Below, piece after piece: positions 4,697 through 7,673 of a stretch of DNA of 7,673 nt (positions are counted from its first letter, which is position 1; every line of letters starts with the position of its first letter). Origin of the DNA: UBA5232 sp964557565. Lineage in GTDB: Bacteria > Patescibacteriota > Dojkabacteria > SC72. The position numbers were made by a program, and so were the translations under genes. The notes under the pieces were generated by a model. That model made no database searches. It was given only the letters and a program-made list of their open reading frames with translations, and was not told the origin of the DNA. The stretch is from assembly GCA_964557565.1 (NCBI GenBank), contig CAZLAH010000020.1, positions 1 through 7,673 of the forward strand, read 5' to 3'.

Positions 4697-5782
4697 ATGA
4701 CTGATTTACGCAAAAGGGATATTCTAGATCTTCAAAAAGATGTTTTAGATACAATACAAAGTTTAGATTTGGAATCCAAAAGAGACAGGTTGGTTAAACT
4801 TCAAAACGAAAGTATTCAGGAGACTTTTTGGCAAAACCGAGAAAAAGCACAAGAGGTAATGAATGATGTCTCTTTCCTTACTGAAGAGATTCAAACTGCA
4901 GAGAGTTTAAAAAGTGATGTAGATTCTCTGGTAGAACTTTTTAACAGTATTGAGAAAGAGAGTGAACAAAATCAATTAATCCCTGACTATGAATCTTTGA
5001 GAGAAAAATATGAGAAATTCTCTTTGAGGAAATTCCTTTCTAACAAGTATGACTCATGCAAAGCAATACTTACCATTTACTCTGGTCAAGGAGGTACTGA
5101 ATCAAATGATTGGGTAGAGATGCTTTTTAGAATGTACAGCATGTATGTTGAGAAGCAGGGATGGAAATATTCAGTTACGAATCTTGAAAAAGGAAGTGAG
5201 GCTGGTATTTCAACAGTTACAATCGAGATAGATCAACCATTCTCTTTTGGAATGTTAAAAAAGGAACAAGGTGCACACAGGTTAGTAAGAATATCACCTT
5301 TCAATTCTCAAGGATTGAGACAAACGACATTTGCAGGAGTAGAAGTTCTTCCAGTCCTAGAAAATGATGATACTGATTTAGAAATTCCTTCTAAAGACAT
5401 ACTTTTTAAAGCTGTAAGATCAGGCGGCCCTGGAGGCCAAAATGTAAACAAGACATCCTCAGCAGTACAAATTACCCATATACCTACAGGTATATCTGTA
5501 CAATCTTCTGAACAAAGAAGCCAAGCTCAAAACAGAGAAAGTGCTATGAAGATATTGAAAGCTAAGCTGTGGAGAATAAAGGAGGAGAAGAAATTACAAA
5601 ATATTGCAGATATCAAGGGTGAATACAAAGTGGCTGGTTGGGGAAATCAAATCAGAAACTATATCCTTCATCCATACAAATTAGTAAAGGATCTTCGTAC
5701 AAACATAGAATCGAACAACCCAGAAGATATATTAAATGGTAATATTGAAGAACTGGTTGAAGCTGAGATCAGAATGCAGTAA
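4697..5782 (+). CDS. prfB: Peptide chain release factor 2 (RF2), no programmed frameshift
   Basis: RF2 recognises UAA and UGA in the ribosomal A site and triggers hydrolysis of peptidyl-tRNA. The 361-residue protein has the expected N-terminal helical domain. The stop-codon recognition tripeptide SPF is at 200-202, inside GAHRLVRISPF, and identifies RF2 rather than RF1, which has PxT. The catalytic GGQ is at 246-248 within RSGGPGGQNVNKTSSAV, and the C-terminal LVKDLRT segment (329-335) is typical. The residue before GGQ is proline, where E. coli-type factors usually have alanine. The N-terminus reads straight through the region where many bacterial prfB genes hold an in-frame UGA and a +1 frameshift site, so that autoregulation is absent. 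The stop codon is TAA. It leads an apparent operon with ftsE and ftsX, a neighbourhood also seen in other bacteria. No Shine-Dalgarno site precedes the ATG. Confidence 0.97.
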   Translation: MTDLRKRDILDLQKDVLDTIQSLDLESKRDRLVKLQNESIQETFWQNREKAQEVMNDVSFLTEEIQTAESLKSDVDSLVELFNSIEKESEQNQLIPDYESLREKYEKFSLRKFLSNKYDSCKAILTIYSGQGGTESNDWVEMLFRMYSMYVEKQGWKYSVTNLEKGSEAGISTVTIEIDQPFSFGMLKKEQGAHRLVRISPFNSQGLRQTTFAGVEVLPVLENDDTDLEIPSKDILFKAVRSGGPGGQNVNKTSSAVQITHIPTGISVQSSEQRSQAQNRESAMKILKAKLWRIKEEKKLQNIADIKGEYKVAGWGNQIRNYILHPYKLVKDLRTNIESNNPEDILNGNIEELVEAEIRMQ

Positions 5783-5815
5783 TATATGTGTGTACCTAAT
5801 ATTGAAGAAACTGCC

Positions 5816-6781
5816 ATGTTACTTTTTGACAAAGTTACAAAAAAATATGAAGAAGGTATAACTGCCTTAGAAGATATATATTTCAATATAGATAAAGGCG
5901 AGTTCTCATTCCTAGTTGGTCCTTCAGGGGCTGGCAAAACTACACTCATGAGATTACTCATTCGAGAAGAGATTCCTACTTCAGGAAGTATATTCTTTGA
6001 TGATATAGAGATTCCCAAATTACCACGAAAGCTTCTACCTCAATATAGACAAAAGCTTGGGATAGTATTTCAAGACATGAAGTTACTTGAGAGTAAGAAC
6101 CTTCAGGAGAATATAGAATTTGCATTAGAGATACTTGGAAAAGATGCGAAGGAGATAAAAGATACTTCAGAATATCTACTTGAATTGGTAAAACTTCAAG
6201 ACAGAAGGAAACTTTTTCCACATCAACTATCTGGAGGAGAACAACAGAGAGGAGCAATCGCTAGAGCACTTGCAAACAATCCAGAACTTTTAGTTGCAGA
6301 TGAACCTACTGGGAATCTAGATCCCGACAATGCTTTTGATGTGCTTACTATTCTTAAAAACATTAACAAAGCAGGAACTACAGTAATGGTAATAAGTCAT
6401 GACAGAGATATTGTTAATGTGATGAAGACAAGAGTGATCAGAATAGAAAAAGGTAAAATAATTTCTGACAATAAAGGAGATTACGATACTATCAAGAAGC
6501 CAAAAGCTGTAAGTATCAAAACTAAAAAGAAAGATGAAAAAGACCAGGAGAAAGAAAAAGGAGTGAAATCACAAAAAGAAGAGAAGAAAGGACTAAAAAT
6601 GGACGAGAGATTGAAAGATTTAGATAAAGATATTCTGAAGAAACTTCAAGATGCAAAAATTAACACATTAGAATTGATTTTCAATTTGACAGAAAGTGAT
6701 TTAAAAAATCTAAAGATTACAAAGAAAGAGCAAGAAGAGTTAGAAAGTTTTGTAAAAGATTATTTAAATAAATCTAAATAA
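5816..6781 (+). CDS. ftsE: Cell-division ABC transporter ATP-binding protein FtsE with an unusual C-terminal extension
   Basis: FtsE is the cytoplasmic ATPase of the FtsEX complex, which does not transport but drives peptidoglycan hydrolases at the division site. Numbered from the ATG at 5816 (321 residues), the motifs are Walker A GPSGAGKT (35-42), Q-loop Q86 in VFQD, ABC signature LSGGEQQRG (138-146), Walker B LLVADE with catalytic E163, and H-loop H195 in ISHD. The start at 5816 gives the normal family N-terminus (MLLFDKVTKKY). An in-frame ATG at 5786, 3 bases after the prfB stop, would add ten residues with no family counterpart and remains possible. Typical FtsE ends near residue 220-230. 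Here a Lys/Glu-rich linker (about 231-261) follows, then a helical domain (about 266-318) resembling the RNA polymerase alpha C-terminal or helix-hairpin-helix fold. ftsX starts 5 bases after the stop. FtsE identity is secure from the motifs and the ftsX neighbour; the domain assignment of the tail is tentative. Confidence 0.93.
   Translation: MLLFDKVTKKYEEGITALEDIYFNIDKGEFSFLVGPSGAGKTTLMRLLIREEIPTSGSIFFDDIEIPKLPRKLLPQYRQKLGIVFQDMKLLESKNLQENIEFALEILGKDAKEIKDTSEYLLELVKLQDRRKLFPHQLSGGEQQRGAIARALANNPELLVADEPTGNLDPDNAFDVLTILKNINKAGTTVMVISHDRDIVNVMKTRVIRIEKGKIISDNKGDYDTIKKPKAVSIKTKKKDEKDQEKEKGVKSQKEEKKGLKMDERLKDLDKDILKKLQDAKINTLELIFNLTESDLKNLKITKKEQEELESFVKDYLNKSK
6589..6601 (+). promoter_or_regulatory. 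Possible internal translation start within ftsE (AGGA, 6-base spacer, ATG)
   Basis: AGGA at 6589-6592 (within AAAGGA) is followed after six bases by an in-frame ATG at 6599, codon 262 of ftsE. This is better spaced than anything before the annotated starts in this window. Starting there would make a separate protein of 60 residues, precisely the helical tail domain without the linker. The purine-rich linker makes a chance AGGA likely, so this is only a candidate. Confidence 0.25.
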
Positions 6782-6786
6782 CTAGA

Positions 6787-7673
6787 ATGGCACAATCAAC
6801 ACACATTTTTGATACAGCTAAAAAAAATATTAAGAGAAATAGGTGGCTCTCCATTTCTACAATATTTGTTACTACAATAGTCATTGCTATTTCCTCTTTC
6901 TTCATCAGTATGGCTGTAATTGGTCAAGAAGCTATTGATTACTATGAAATGAAAGCTCAAGTTATCATCTTCTTTAAGAAAGATGCTCCTGAAACAGAGA
7001 TATTAACGTTTAGAGACAAGATCTTCAATCCAGAATTAATTGAAGAAATTAAATATATTTCTCAAGAAGATGCCCTACTCATATATCAAGAAGATTTTGC
7101 AGATAATCCTGATTTGCTTTCTACAGTAACAGCTGATTCTCTTCCACCAAGTTTGGAAGTTAGAGCTAAGTCTGTAGATTCACTTCTCAATGTAATTGAG
7201 AATATCAATGTTGAGAAACAAACAAATGCTTACATAGATGAGGTTATGTATTTTAAAGACGTAGTAGATAATCTTAAAACACTTTCTGGAATAATTAGTG
7301 TCGGATCCTTGATCTTGATTGGAGGATTACTGGTAATAACTTTCTCTTTGATTCGAATAACCATAGGATTCAATATAAACGCACATAAGGAAGAAATTCA
7401 GATCATGCACTTAGTTGGAAGTCCTGATAAATTCATTCGATTACCATTCATACTAGAAGGAGCATTTTACGGTATGGTTGGTGGCTTTCTAGCATCTTTG
7501 TTCATCATAATCCCTTGGTATACCACATTAATATACACACAGAATACAGATTTTGCATATTGGTTTAATCAAATGTTAGTAGATTTTAATTTGGACTTCC
7601 TTAGACCAGTCAATATTGCGTTCTTACTAATCTACCTTCTTCTCCATACTCTCTTTGGTTGTATATTAGGATT
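6787..7673 (+). CDS. ftsX: Cell-division protein FtsX (3' end beyond window)
   Basis: FtsX is the membrane partner of FtsE. It couples ATP hydrolysis inside the cell to activation of a peptidoglycan hydrolase or its adaptor outside. The frame from the ATG at 6787 is open to the window edge and gives 295 residues. There is a short cytoplasmic N-terminus with a basic stretch (KKNIKRNRW), a first membrane span at about 22-44, and an extracellular domain at about 45-165 beginning with the family-typical strand KAQVIIFFKKDAPETEI. A second span lies at about 168-190. The cytoplasmic coupling region EEIQIMHLVGSPDKFIRLPF (202-221) is the strongest family signature and is followed by EGAFYGMVGG. A third span lies at about 226-249 and a fourth begins near 276. 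Only a few residues should be missing, judging by a family length near 300. It starts 5 bases after ftsE without a clear Shine-Dalgarno site, consistent with coupled translation. Confidence 0.94.
   Translation, partial: MAQSTHIFDTAKKNIKRNRWLSISTIFVTTIVIAISSFFISMAVIGQEAIDYYEMKAQVIIFFKKDAPETEILTFRDKIFNPELIEEIKYISQEDALLIYQEDFADNPDLLSTVTADSLPPSLEVRAKSVDSLLNVIENINVEKQTNAYIDEVMYFKDVVDNLKTLSGIISVGSLILIGGLLVITFSLIRITIGFNINAHKEEIQIMHLVGSPDKFIRLPFILEGAFYGMVGGFLASLFIIIPWYTTLIYTQNTDFAYWFNQMLVDFNLDFLRPVNIAFLLIYLLLHTLFGCILG

Noticed and set aside
5786..5815. Ten extra N-terminal residues for FtsE from the ATG at 5786
   Set aside because: The family begins at the MLLFDKV segment. The extra residues have no counterpart and no ribosome site precedes them. 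It stays as an alternative because the ATG lies 3 bases after the prfB stop.
5668..6257. Minus-strand open frames across the prfB/ftsE junction
   Set aside because: They overlap two well-identified genes, have no recognisable features, and would interrupt a conserved prfB-ftsE-ftsX order.
1..7673. CRISPR array, insertion sequence, phage or defence genes
   Set aside because: No spaced direct repeats, terminal inverted repeats, transposase, integrase or nuclease motifs were found on either strand. Nearly all bases are taken by identified genes.

Overview
The window is an AT-rich, gene-dense bacterial segment. It carries two tRNA genes and eight protein-coding regions, six of them complete, with very short or negative gaps between genes. 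The standard genetic code fits every reading frame: UGA is never read as sense, and a full release factor 2 gene (the factor that reads UGA) is present. Small divergent promoter gaps, few Shine-Dalgarno sites, a GPGGQ-type release factor and a cohesin-domain surface protein together suggest a reduced-genome lineage such as Patescibacteria (CPR). This is an inference from style, not from a marker phylogeny. Lineages that recode UGA to glycine (Gracilibacteria, Absconditabacteria) are unlikely.

Layout. The first 139 bases are the tail of a membrane-anchored protein on the + strand. A minus-strand tRNA pair follows (Phe then Gly in transcription order, 1 nt apart), with a good promoter overlapping the end of the next gene. 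Next come two overlapping minus-strand genes: a secreted, membrane-anchored cohesin-domain protein, then a family-4-type glycosyltransferase. Across a 56-bp divergent promoter region lies uppP on the + strand. It converges on gpmI (minus strand) so tightly that both stop codons lie in the six bases CTATAG. Across a 40-bp divergent region, prfB, ftsE and ftsX run on the + strand, and ftsX leaves the window.

How the genes fit together. uppP recycles the undecaprenyl carrier for peptidoglycan and surface glycans, the glycosyltransferase probably builds a surface glycan, and FtsEX is the membrane ABC module that activates peptidoglycan hydrolysis at division. Most of the window is therefore cell-envelope and division work, interleaved with core glycolysis (gpmI) and translation (prfB, tRNAs).

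The most unusual points are four. FtsE carries a C-terminal extension of about 100 residues ending in a small helical domain that resembles the RNA polymerase alpha C-terminal / helix-hairpin-helix fold. An internal start with a good Shine-Dalgarno site sits in front of that domain. The tRNA-Phe has C at position 55 and G at 37. Several promoters have -10 boxes so close to start codons that the messages would be leaderless or nearly so. I see no CRISPR array, insertion sequence, phage gene or clear defence system, and no gene-free stretch longer than about 60 bases.
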